This document shows positions 16,753-24,478 of a stretch of DNA of 64,000 bases, one piece after another. Position numbers and translations under genes: made by a program. Origin of the DNA: an uncultured Lachnospiraceae bacterium (GTDB lineage Bacteria; Bacillota; Clostridia; Lachnospirales; Lachnospiraceae); NCBI GenBank assembly GCA_910584845.1, contig CAJUDH010000016.1, forward strand, positions 8,046 through 72,045. The letters are read 5' to 3'. The number at the start of each line of letters is the position of its first letter. Position 1 is the stretch's first letter. The notes under the pieces were generated by a model that did no database searches, was not told where the DNA came from, and saw nothing but the letters and a program-made list of their open reading frames with translations.

Positions 16753-18551
16753 ACGTGGTGGCAAAACGGATTGCCAAGCTGCAAAAGTTAATGAGGGAAC
16801 GGCGGATTGATATTTACCTGGTGCCAACTTCCGATTACCATGAATCGGAGTACGTAGGGGAGCATTTTGCCTGCCGGGAATATATTACCGGATTTACCGG
16901 CTCTGCGGGGACCGCTTTGATCGGAAGGGATTGGGCCAGGCTGTGGACGGACGGGCGGTATTTTGTGCAGGCGGAAGCGGAGCTTGCCGGAAGCGGCGTA
17001 AAGCTGATGAAGATGGGGGAGCCGGGGGTCCCCACGGTAGAAGAGTTTTTGGAACAAAATATGCCAAGCCCGGGGATCTTGGGGTTTGACGGGCGGGTGC
17101 TCAATACCCGCATGGGCGAGGATTTGCAGCGGCGCCTGGAGAAGAAAAATGCTTCTTTTGCCTATACGGAATCCCTCATCGGCCATATCTGGGAGGACAG
17201 GCCCCCCTTGCCCCAGGGGCAGGTGTGGGTGCTGGAGGAAAAATACGCAGGCCAACCGGCAGAAGAAAAGATTGCCCAATTGCGGGAGGAAATGAAAACG
17301 TACAATGCCACCGTCCACATCCTTACCACGTTGGACGATATTGCCTGGCTGTTTAATATCCGCGGAGGTGATATCCCCTGCAACCCGGTGCCCCTTTCTT
17401 ATATGGCCATTACCATGGAAGAAATTTTTTTGTTTATCCATTTAAAAGGGCTGTCCAGGGAAGTCAAGGCCTATTTGAAGGGGCTGGGGGTGACCCTTTG
17501 CCCTTATCAGGAAATCTACACCTACGTACAGGAATTGTGCCAGGAGAGGATATGGATGGAAAAGGCAAAAGCCAATTATGCCATTTTCCGTTATATGGAG
17601 GACAATAACCGCATCATTGACCGGATGAACCCTACATCCATGAAGAAGGCGGTGAAAAACCCGGTGGAAATTGAAAATATGAAGGCGGCACATATCCGGG
17701 ACGGTGTGGCTATGGCCAAGTTCATTTATTGGGTGAAGCACAATGTGGGGAAAGTTCCCCTGACCGAGTGGGAAGCGGCAGGCTACCTGGACGGCCTGCG
17801 GAAAAGCCAGGGGGCCTTGGAGCCAAGTTTCACCACCATTTCGGCTTACGGGGCCAACGGGGCCATGTGCCATTACCATGGGACAAAGGAAAATTGTGCC
17901 GGATTGGAGCCAAAGGGCCTGTATTTGGTGGATTCCGGAGGGCAATATCTGGAGGGGACTACGGACGTTACCCGGACCATAGCCCTGGGGCCGGTAACGG
18001 ACCAGGAGAAAGAGCATTATACATTAGTGCTTATGGCCATGCTGCGCTTAGGCCAAGTCAAATTCAAGGCCGGATGCAGTGGGCTGAGCCTGGACTATGT
18101 AGCCAGGGAGCTTTTTTGGCAAAGGGGGCTTAACTACAACCACGGGACCGGCCATGGGGTTGGGTATCTGCTGAATGTCCATGAGCGGCCCGTGGGGATC
18201 CGGTTTCAAACCGTACCGGAACGCCAGGACGGGGAGCCTTTCGTGCCGGGGATGGTATGTTCCAACGAGCCGGGGATTTATATAGAAGGTAGCCACGGCG
18301 TCCGGACCGAGAACCTGATGTTCTGCAAAATGGCGGAAAAGACGGAATATGGCCAATTCCTGAAATTTGAGTATTTGACTTATGTGCCCATCGACCAAGG
18401 CCCCATTGACCTGGCACTTATGGAAGAGCGGGACATTGCCTGCCTTAACCGATACCATCAGCAGGTTTATGAAAAAATATCGCCTTATTTAGACGAGGAC
18501 GAGGCAAAGTGGCTTTGGGAGGCTACCCGGCCGCTGAAAAAAGGGCAGTAA
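16749..18551 (+). CDS. Aminopeptidase P family protein (M24B, three-domain type)
   Basis: The 600-residue metallopeptidase removes N-terminal residues preceding proline. Two creatinase-like N-terminal domains (from LVPTSDYHESEYVGE and from about residue 150) precede the pita-bread domain. Metal ligands are in LVDSGGQYLEGTTDVTRT (two Asp), GTGHGVGY (His), NEPGIYIEG (Glu) and VRTENL (Glu). The length matches the long XPNPEP1-like form. It overlaps the lpdA stop by ATGA, so the two are coupled. Confidence 0.9.
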   Translation: MNVVAKRIAKLQKLMRERRIDIYLVPTSDYHESEYVGEHFACREYITGFTGSAGTALIGRDWARLWTDGRYFVQAEAELAGSGVKLMKMGEPGVPTVEEFLEQNMPSPGILGFDGRVLNTRMGEDLQRRLEKKNASFAYTESLIGHIWEDRPPLPQGQVWVLEEKYAGQPAEEKIAQLREEMKTYNATVHILTTLDDIAWLFNIRGGDIPCNPVPLSYMAITMEEIFLFIHLKGLSREVKAYLKGLGVTLCPYQEIYTYVQELCQERIWMEKAKANYAIFRYMEDNNRIIDRMNPTSMKKAVKNPVEIENMKAAHIRDGVAMAKFIYWVKHNVGKVPLTEWEAAGYLDGLRKSQGALEPSFTTISAYGANGAMCHYHGTKENCAGLEPKGLYLVDSGGQYLEGTTDVTRTIALGPVTDQEKEHYTLVLMAMLRLGQVKFKAGCSGLSLDYVARELFWQRGLNYNHGTGHGVGYLLNVHERPVGIRFQTVPERQDGEPFVPGMVCSNEPGIYIEGSHGVRTENLMFCKMAEKTEYGQFLKFEYLTYVPIDQGPIDLALMEERDIACLNRYHQQVYEKISPYLDEDEAKWLWEATRPLKKGQ

Positions 18552-18566
18552 AGGCGGGAGGTGAGT

Positions 18567-19934
18567 ATGCCGGGAAACGGATTATTTAAAAAATTGTACC
18601 GGGTTCGGGGCCACTTGTCCCAGACCCAGTTTATCGCCTATGGATTTTTGGCCATTATTTTAACCGGGACATTTCTGCTTATGCTCCCCCTATCCAGTAG
18701 AAGCGGGGAGGCCAGCGGTTTTTTGAACTGCCTTTTTACTGCCACCAGCGCCACCTGTGTAACAGGGCTGGTGGCTTATGATACCTGGAGCCACTGGTCT
18801 TTATTTGGGCAGCTGGTAATCCTGGCCATGATCCAGACCGGCGGCCTGGGCCTGGTGACGATCGGCGTGTTCCTTTCTATTGTGCTGCGCAGGAAGATTG
18901 GCTTAAAAGAGCGGGGCCTGATGCAGGAAAGCATCAATGCCCTCCAGATCGGCGGCGTGGTCCGGCTGGCAAAGAGGATCGTGGTGGGGACGGCCGTATT
19001 GGAAGGGGCCGGCGCGGCTTTGCTGGCTTTGCGGTTTATACCGGAATATGGGGCGGCCCGGGGGATTTATTACGGGGTTTTCCACGCCATATCTGCATTT
19101 TGCAACGCCGGGTTTGACCTGATGGGGTTCCAGGGGCCTTTTAGTTCCCTGGTTCATTTCTATGACGATTGGGTGGTCAACCTGGTAGTGATGTCGCTGA
19201 TTGTCATCGGCGGGATCGGTTTTATTGTGTGGGATGATATAAGCCGCAATAAATTCCGTGTCCGCCGGTATATGCTGCATACAAAGATTGTGCTGCTGAC
19301 TACCCTGGTGCTGGTTTTTGGCAGCGCCTGGCTTTTTTACCTGTTTGAAAAGGATAACTTATTGGTGGGGATGAGCGGGGGCGGAAAGTTTTTGACCTCT
19401 ATGTTTTCCTCGATTACGGCGCGCACCGCCGGGTTCAACACGTTAGATACGGCTTCCCTTACCGACGCCAGTAAAATGTTGACTGTGGTGCTGATGTTTA
19501 TTGGCGGAAGCCCGGGTTCTACGGCAGGGGGCGTAAAGACCACCACCATGATTGTTTTGTACCTGCACCTGTGGTCCACGGTTAAGCGGACTTATGGGGT
19601 AAACGCTTTTGGGAGGCGGCTGGAGGACGACGTGTTAAAACAGGCCAGCGCGATTTTTATGATTAACCTGACCCTGGCCTTAACCGTGGCTTTGTTTATT
19701 ATGGCGACCCAGAAATTCCCGGTTATGGATGTGTTGTTTGAAGCTTTCTCTGCCATTGGGACGGCAGGCATGTCCACAGGGATTACCCGGGGCTTAAGCG
19801 GCACATCCCGGCTGGCGGTGGCGTTCCTCATGTATTGCGGGCGTGTGGGGAGTTTATCATTCGCCTTATCCTTTACCCAAAAGAAAAAGGTGGCCCGGGT
19901 GAAACAGCCGGTAGGGCGGATTACCATTGGATAA
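18567..19934 (+). CDS. trkH: Trk-type potassium uptake channel subunit
   Basis: This 455-residue membrane protein forms the potassium pathway of a TrkH/KtrB-type system. Four repeated pore-loop units are visible, with filter-like segments such as TSATCVTGLV, SAFCNAGFD, ARTAGFNT and SAIGTAGMSTG. About ten hydrophobic helices are present. The ATG at 18567 is 5 bases after GGGAGGTGA, so the GTG at 18561 is rejected. The regulatory subunit follows 33 bases downstream. Confidence 0.9.
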   Translation: MPGNGLFKKLYRVRGHLSQTQFIAYGFLAIILTGTFLLMLPLSSRSGEASGFLNCLFTATSATCVTGLVAYDTWSHWSLFGQLVILAMIQTGGLGLVTIGVFLSIVLRRKIGLKERGLMQESINALQIGGVVRLAKRIVVGTAVLEGAGAALLALRFIPEYGAARGIYYGVFHAISAFCNAGFDLMGFQGPFSSLVHFYDDWVVNLVVMSLIVIGGIGFIVWDDISRNKFRVRRYMLHTKIVLLTTLVLVFGSAWLFYLFEKDNLLVGMSGGGKFLTSMFSSITARTAGFNTLDTASLTDASKMLTVVLMFIGGSPGSTAGGVKTTTMIVLYLHLWSTVKRTYGVNAFGRRLEDDVLKQASAIFMINLTLALTVALFIMATQKFPVMDVLFEAFSAIGTAGMSTGITRGLSGTSRLAVAFLMYCGRVGSLSFALSFTQKKKVARVKQPVGRITIG

Positions 19935-19967
19935 CCAAAGGGGACGAAAAAGGGGGAAATTCGATTC

Positions 19968-20621
19968 ATGAAATCAATATTAATTATCGGGATGGGGAAA
20001 TTCGGCCGGCACCTTTGCATCAACCTGGCACAGCTTGGCAACCAGATTATGGCAGTGGATGAAGACGAAGAAACCCTGGAAGATATGATGGACTATGTGG
20101 TCAGCGCCAAGATCGGCGACTGTACCAATGAGACGGTGTTAAAAAGCCTGGGCATCCGGAATTTCGACATCTGTTTTGTCTGTATCGGCACAAATTTTCA
20201 GAGCAGCCTGGAGATTACCAGCATGGTAAAAGAAATGGGCGGCAAATATGTGGTCAGTAAAGCGAACCGGGATATACACGCCAAATTCTTGCTGCGCAAC
20301 GGCGCCGACGAGGTGATATACCCCGACCGTGACATTGCAGAGAAACTGGCAGTGCGTTACAGCGCCAACCATGTGTTTGACTATATTGAACTGACAGAGG
20401 AATTTTCCATTTATGAGATCCCGCCATTGCCGGAGTGGGTGGGGAAAAGCATCCTGGAACTAAGCATTCGCAACAAGTACCATATCAGCATCCTGGCCAC
20501 AAAAGAAGGGGAGCGGGCCAAACTGATGCCAGCAGCAGATTACGTAATCCGGGAGGATGAGCATTTGATGGTTATCGGGAAAAAAACAGATGTGGATAGG
20601 CTTTTAAAAATGCTGCGGTAG
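19968..20621 (+). CDS. trkA: Trk/Ktr potassium uptake regulatory subunit
   Basis: The 217-residue cytoplasmic RCK protein gates the TrkH channel in response to nucleotides. The Rossmann RCK_N domain starts ILIIGMGKFGRHL (GxGxFG), followed by VDEDEE and IGDCTN motifs. RCK_C covers about residues 135-217 (EIPPLPEWVGKSILEL ... DEHLMVIG). A single RCK unit indicates the KtrA-like type. It is transcribed with the upstream channel gene. Confidence 0.9.
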   Translation: MKSILIIGMGKFGRHLCINLAQLGNQIMAVDEDEETLEDMMDYVVSAKIGDCTNETVLKSLGIRNFDICFVCIGTNFQSSLEITSMVKEMGGKYVVSKANRDIHAKFLLRNGADEVIYPDRDIAEKLAVRYSANHVFDYIELTEEFSIYEIPPLPEWVGKSILELSIRNKYHISILATKEGERAKLMPAADYVIREDEHLMVIGKKTDVDRLLKMLR

Positions 20622-20706
20622 CCAACAAGGCGGAGGCGGGTTCCCCATAGGGTTTTGGGGATGTTTGGCTGGGGACGGAATCATGAGGGGAAGGAGGGTT
20701 TTGGAT

Positions 20707-21477
20707 ATGGGGTTGGAAAATAAGGGGAAAACCGTTTTCCTTACCAGCAGCCCGGACGGGTCTTACCAGGTGGACGGAGAGTGGGTAACCGGACCCTTTA
20801 CGGGGAAGAACGGGTTTTTACGGCGGTTCCAAGAAGCATGCCCAAAGAATCCGAGGGTGTTGCTGATTACTGCTACCCCTGACGAAAAAGAGAAGAACGA
20901 AGAAATGTACGGGTACTTTACCAAGGTTTTTGCCGCCAGCAAAATGCCGGTGCGCTGCCTTCGGCTGCTGGGGAGGTCCACGGCGCCTCAGGTTTCTTCT
21001 TGGCTTAGGGACAGTGACGTGGTGATTTTAGGGGGCGGCCATGTGCCGACACAGAACCGGTTTTTCCGGGAGCTTGGCTTGGAAGAGGAGATCAAAGGGT
21101 TTGGGGGTGTGGTTATGGGGATCAGTGCCGGAAGCATGAATTGCGCCCATACGGTATATGCCCAGCCGGAGCTGGAAGGGGAGGCCAAAGACCCGTCTTA
21201 TAGGCGGTTTATCACAGGGCTGGGGCTGACCAGGCAAAACGTCCTGCCCCATTATCAGACGGTAAAGGACTACACGTTGGACGGGTTGAAGCTGATGGAG
21301 GAGGTCACCTACCCGGACAGTATAGGGCGGGAGTTTTATGCGTTGGAGGACGGCAGCTATATCCTGTGCGCCGGGGGGCGGGAAGTTGTGTACGGCAATG
21401 CCTACCGGATAGCGGACGGGGAGATTTCCCAAGTGTGTCAGGACGGGGGATGGACGGAATTGCCGCCGCCGGTATAA
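20707..21477 (+). CDS. Peptidase E-like (S51) serine hydrolase
   Basis: The 256-residue protein resembles dipeptidase E/cyanophycinase. The nucleophile elbow is GISAGSMN with Ser following Gly-x-Ser-Ala-Gly, preceded by DVVILGGGHVPTQNRFF, the conserved substrate-binding loop, and followed by GLGL and VLPHYQ (a candidate catalytic His). Such enzymes cleave aspartyl or related dipeptides in the cytoplasm. ATGs at 20683 and 20707 are in frame; AAGGAGG at 20691-20697 supports 20707. Confidence 0.82.
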   Translation: MGLENKGKTVFLTSSPDGSYQVDGEWVTGPFTGKNGFLRRFQEACPKNPRVLLITATPDEKEKNEEMYGYFTKVFAASKMPVRCLRLLGRSTAPQVSSWLRDSDVVILGGGHVPTQNRFFRELGLEEEIKGFGGVVMGISAGSMNCAHTVYAQPELEGEAKDPSYRRFITGLGLTRQNVLPHYQTVKDYTLDGLKLMEEVTYPDSIGREFYALEDGSYILCAGGREVVYGNAYRIADGEISQVCQDGGWTELPPPV

Positions 21478-21489
21478 CGGAAAGGAAAA

Positions 21490-21535
21490 CCGCCGGTATC
21501 GGGCCTATAGAGGCCGGATGCCGGCGGCTTTTCTT
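21490..21535 (+). terminator. Terminator after the peptidase E-like gene
   Basis: The 11-bp stem CCGCCGGTATC (21490-21500) pairs with GATGCCGGCGG (21517-21527), with one G-T pair, and is followed by CTTTTCTTTT. It lies 12 bases after the stop codon. Confidence 0.75.
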
Positions 21536-21561
21536 TTACGGGAAAGTACGCCCTATGAAAC

Positions 21562-21599
21562 AACAGGCCCTGCACGGGCCGAAACACGAAGGGCCTGTT
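21562..21599. terminator. Second hairpin in the convergent gap
   Basis: AACAGGCCCT (21562-21571) pairs perfectly with AGGGCCTGTT (21590-21599). It is followed by TT only, so it is a weak terminator candidate for either strand in the gap between converging genes (21478-21711). Nothing coding is seen in the rest of that gap. Confidence 0.35.
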
Positions 21600-21711
21600 T
21601 GCCAAGCCAGCCTATGGTATCCGATAAAAAGGCCAAAAGCTGCGGCGGAAAGGGACAATGCCGCAAAAGCGGCCCGCCGCAGGCAAAGTATCTTGTTTTG
21701 AAGGCCCCTTT

Positions 21712-22017
21712 TTATTTTAATTTCCGGTCAAGATAGGACCATAGCCGGTACATCAAAAAGCCCCAGGCAAAAAACAGGGTGATCAGGATACTGAGGGGGA
21801 CCGGGTTATCGTAATGGTCAGGCAGGAAATATTTCTGCCAGCCAGGGATATCCGTGTAATAATATTGCCCTGGCCCAAAGTCAATCCCCGGGGCCTGGCC
21901 CATGTTATTGGCCATCATGTAAACAGCGATGACTACGGCGGCCAGAAAAATGGCTATGCCTGCCGTGCAAGCTATTTTCATGGGGGTCCATTGGGAAGAA
22001 GGCTTTTTTTCTTTCAT
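21712..22017 (-). CDS. Small membrane protein partner of the YeiH-type transporter
   Basis: This 101-residue protein has two membrane helices (residues about 15-38 and 72-92) separated by an external-looking loop rich in Tyr and Pro (DFGPGQYYYTDIPGW). The ATG at 22017 follows GGAGAAG; longer in-frame extensions run into the upstream gene. It starts 16 bases after the transporter stop, so the two form an operon. The family is not recognised; an accessory subunit is inferred from position. Confidence 0.6.
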   Translation of the reverse strand: MKEKKPSSQWTPMKIACTAGIAIFLAAVVIAVYMMANNMGQAPGIDFGPGQYYYTDIPGWQKYFLPDHYDNPVPLSILITLFFAWGFLMYRLWSYLDRKLK

Positions 22018-22033
22018 AATCTTCTCCGTAACG

Positions 22034-23431
22034 TTAAACCGTGATGTTGGGGATCGGGAACAACCGCCCTGACAGCAAAAGCCATGCCACAACAAAAGTC
22101 AGCACCAAGTTAAAGACCTGGCCTACGATATACAGCACGAAAGGTTTGCCTCCCTGGAATTGTTCCGCCATTTCTTTAAAATTGGTTTCAAGGCCGATAC
22201 ATGTGAAGGCAAGGGCAAAACACCAAGTCTGGAATTCTTTAATGTCGGATAAGATTTTGGCCGTAGCCTCCACCCCTATGGTGTTTTGGAACACAAAGGA
22301 GAAGAACAGGGAAGCGCCTAAAAAGCCTAAAATGAACTTGGGGAAACGGTGCCAGATTTCGGACGCGCCCACGGACTGGTCGGTAGTCTTGTCTACTTTT
22401 GTGGTAAAGAATACAGCGACGGCAAAAGCCACAAAACCGATCAGGATGTTTTGGATCATCTTGACGAGGGCGGCAACCTGGCCGGCCAGTTCACCCATAG
22501 CGTTCCCTGCCAGCACGACCGCGCCGGTGGAGTCTACGGTACCGCCGATCCATGCGCCTCCTACCAGAGGGTCGATGGCGACTACTTTACAGAACAAAGG
22601 CATCCCAACCATCATCAGCACAGTAAAAATCAAAGAAATGCCCACCGCAAAAGTCAGGTCTGTCTTTTTTGCCTTGCAGGCGGCTGCAGTGGCAATGGCT
22701 GCAGAGGTACCGCACACGGAAGTGGCGGCTGCAATGGTCATAACCATCCGCTTGTTTTCCATTTTCAAATATTTCGTGCCAAGAAGCCACATAAAGATAA
22801 TAACTACCGGGGTCACGGCCCAGGCAATACCCAGCCCGTAAAGGCCGAACTTCTGGATGTTGGAAAAGAGCACGGAGGCGCCCATGAGCACCAGGCCGGT
22901 CTTTATGTAGAATTCCGTCTGGATAGCCGGTTTCAGCCATTCCGGCACTTTTAAAAGGTTAGAAATGACCAGGCCCAGGATCAGTGCCCAAAATGCATAT
23001 TCCAAATATTTGCTGAAAATAACCTGGGAGGAAATCAGGCGGACCACACAGGTCAAAGCAAACAATGCCAGGAAAGCAGCGGCGTACTTAGCCAGGTTCT
23101 TTCCCATCAATTGGTTGGAGACGGCAAAAATCACGGTCAAAGCGACCAGGGTCAAAAGGATGCCGCCCCAGGTGGACAGGCAAGCCTCGCCGCCGTTGAA
23201 AAACTTCAGGATGGAGCCGCTGTCTGCATTGCCCCATTTGCCAAAGGTGCCGGCTTTGAAAGCGAAAGCCCCGCTGATTACCCCGATGGACGCGATGGCA
23301 ATAATGATAAACGCGCCCCAGATGGACAGCCAATCTTCCTTGTGCAGCATGTCCGACATGTGGAACTTTTCGGCCACCACCACTTCATCATTCACAGGGG
23401 CCGGGTTGACGTTTGCAGCCTTTTTACTCAT
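22034..23431 (-). CDS. YeiH-family putative sulfate exporter (long form)
   Basis: The 465-residue membrane protein belongs to the YeiH/UPF0324 family. Visible family segments include TGLVLMGASVLFSNIQKFG, SVCGTSAAIATAAA and GGTVDSTGAVV, and about eleven to twelve hydrophobic helices. Typical members have about 340 residues; this one has an extra 100 or more residues at the N terminus with added helices (from WLSIWGAFIIIAIASIGV). Substrate assignment to sulfate or sulfonate is only by family label. AGGAGG lies 4 bases before the ATG. Candidate Fur sites lie in the divergent region upstream. Confidence 0.75.
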   Translation of the reverse strand: MSKKAANVNPAPVNDEVVVAEKFHMSDMLHKEDWLSIWGAFIIIAIASIGVISGAFAFKAGTFGKWGNADSGSILKFFNGGEACLSTWGGILLTLVALTVIFAVSNQLMGKNLAKYAAAFLALFALTCVVRLISSQVIFSKYLEYAFWALILGLVISNLLKVPEWLKPAIQTEFYIKTGLVLMGASVLFSNIQKFGLYGLGIAWAVTPVVIIFMWLLGTKYLKMENKRMVMTIAAATSVCGTSAAIATAAACKAKKTDLTFAVGISLIFTVLMMVGMPLFCKVVAIDPLVGGAWIGGTVDSTGAVVLAGNAMGELAGQVAALVKMIQNILIGFVAFAVAVFFTTKVDKTTDQSVGASEIWHRFPKFILGFLGASLFFSFVFQNTIGVEATAKILSDIKEFQTWCFALAFTCIGLETNFKEMAEQFQGGKPFVLYIVGQVFNLVLTFVVAWLLLSGRLFPIPNITV

Positions 23432-23576
23432 AGTACCTCCTACAGTATATATTTTGTATTGTCAATGAAATAACACTATTGTTAAAACATTGACGTGATC
23501 AAAAACATTATAAATAATAAATGGCGAAAAATCTATTGATATTTTATATGAATTTAATAAAATGTAATGGCAATTA

Positions 23577-23590
23577 GTAATGATTATCAC
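23577..23590. promoter_or_regulatory. Second candidate Fur half-site pair
   Basis: GTAATGATTATCAC (complement GTGATAATCATTAC) contains the GATAAT-type units of the Fur consensus. It lies about 145 bases upstream of the yeiH-like start on the opposite strand and about 170 bases upstream of the feo transcription start. It could tie the YeiH-type operon to iron control. Confidence 0.35.
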
Positions 23591-23711
23591 GAAAAAAGGT
23601 TATATTTTTAACAAAAATATCAAAAAACCCGGGAATTTTTAATTGAAAATTATAGTTTTTGCGGAAAATAACACATGAAAAATTAATGATAATTTTTCTC
23701 AATAAACACCC

Positions 23712-23766
23712 TTGACTTTTTCAAGGGGACGGCGTATACTAGTTTACGAAAATGATAATCAATTTC
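23712..23766 (+). promoter_or_regulatory. feo promoter overlapped by a Fur box
   Basis: TTGACT (23712-23717) and TATACT (23735-23740) are separated by 17 bases, a good sigma-A promoter. GAAAATGATAATCAATTTC at 23748-23766 matches the 19-base Fur consensus GATAATGATAATCATTATC at 16 positions and covers the predicted transcription start. Fur with iron bound would block initiation, giving iron-repressed feo expression. Confidence 0.8.
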
Positions 23767-23820
23767 AAAAACATATTTTAACATAACGACGCACATCGGT
23801 GCAGAAAGGAAGTAAATCAG

Positions 23821-24039
23821 ATGCCATTATCTATGATGGAGCAGGGGGATACCAGAAAAATTATGGAATTTCGGGGGAAGGAGGAAATGAAGCGCCGTCT
23901 GCAGGACATGGGGTTTACAAAAGGGGAATATGTGCGCGTGGCAGAGGAAAACCCCGGAGGTATGATTTTGGTGGTAAAAGGGGTGAAGGTTGCCTTAAAC
24001 CGTGCCCTGGCTGACAGGATCATGGTGGCGGAGTGTTGA
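23821..24039 (+). CDS. feoA: FeoA domain protein (first)
   Basis: The 72-residue SH3-like FeoA protein supports FeoB-mediated ferrous iron uptake. The FeoA core is visible as MKRRLQDMGFTKGEYVRV followed by GMILVVKGVKVALNRALADRIMV. It is the first gene after the Fur-regulated promoter, with GAAAGGAAG as ribosome-binding site. A second FeoA gene follows 55 bases later. Confidence 0.88.
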   Translation: MPLSMMEQGDTRKIMEFRGKEEMKRRLQDMGFTKGEYVRVAEENPGGMILVVKGVKVALNRALADRIMVAEC

Positions 24040-24094
24040 CGCCCGGCAGTTTTTTTGAAGCCGGCAGCCTTATACCGAATTGGGAGGATGAAAA

Positions 24095-24313
24095 ATGACG
24101 CTGAAAGATTTAAAGCCGGGCCAGGAAGGGGTTGTGGCATCTATCGCCGCCACTGGCCCAATGAAACGGAGGCTGATGGACATGGGCATTACCCCGGGGG
24201 TGGCAGTCCGGGTGGTGAAGGCAGCCCCGCTGGGGGATCCGGTGGAGGTGAATGTAAGAGGGTATGAGCTAAGCCTCCGCAAAGAGGAAGCACGGCAGGT
24301 CCAGATGAAATAA
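24095..24313 (+). CDS. feoA: FeoA domain protein (second)
   Basis: The 72-residue paralogue has the same length but only moderate identity to the first FeoA: PMKRRLMDMGITPGVAVRV, then GDPVEVNVRGYELSLRKEEARQV, the latter being closer to classical FeoA. TTGGGAGGATG precedes the ATG. Tandem feoA-feoA-feoB arrangements are common in Clostridia and suggest two SH3-like partners per FeoB. Confidence 0.88.
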   Translation: MTLKDLKPGQEGVVASIAATGPMKRRLMDMGITPGVAVRVVKAAPLGDPVEVNVRGYELSLRKEEARQVQMK

Positions 24314-24359
24314 GGATGGATTTATGCCCGGGCGTTTCCTCTTTTCTTACCGGAAATAG

Positions 24360-24373
24360 TTAGCATATGCTAA
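24360..24373. promoter_or_regulatory. 14-bp perfect palindrome upstream of feoB
   Basis: TTAGCATATGCTAA is a perfect palindrome in the 165-base gap between the second feoA and feoB. It could be an operator for a dimeric regulator such as the DtxR-family protein encoded at 27131, or part of an internal promoter. No direct link is visible. Confidence 0.3.
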
Positions 24374-24478
24374 TCATAAGCTTTCCGGGGATAACCTAGG
24401 GAGCAAAGGCCTGCATGGCCCTATGGGGCGCCGCCAGGGAGGAAGGCTACAGGAAAGGGATATTAAGAGGAGAAAAAA

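Larger units (their letters stand above)
23432..23820. other. Divergent AT-rich control region between yeiH-like and feo genes
   Basis: This 389-base gap is markedly AT-rich compared with both flanking genes and holds no open frame of note. It contains the feo promoter with its Fur box and at least one further Fur-like word; AATGATAATTTT near 23684 is another partial match. It probably carries the start signals for both divergent operons. Confidence 0.6.

Noticed and set aside
22041..22954. Plus-strand open frames over the yeiH-like gene
   Set aside because: They are antisense shadows of a long membrane-protein gene with clear family motifs and a good ribosome-binding site on the minus strand.
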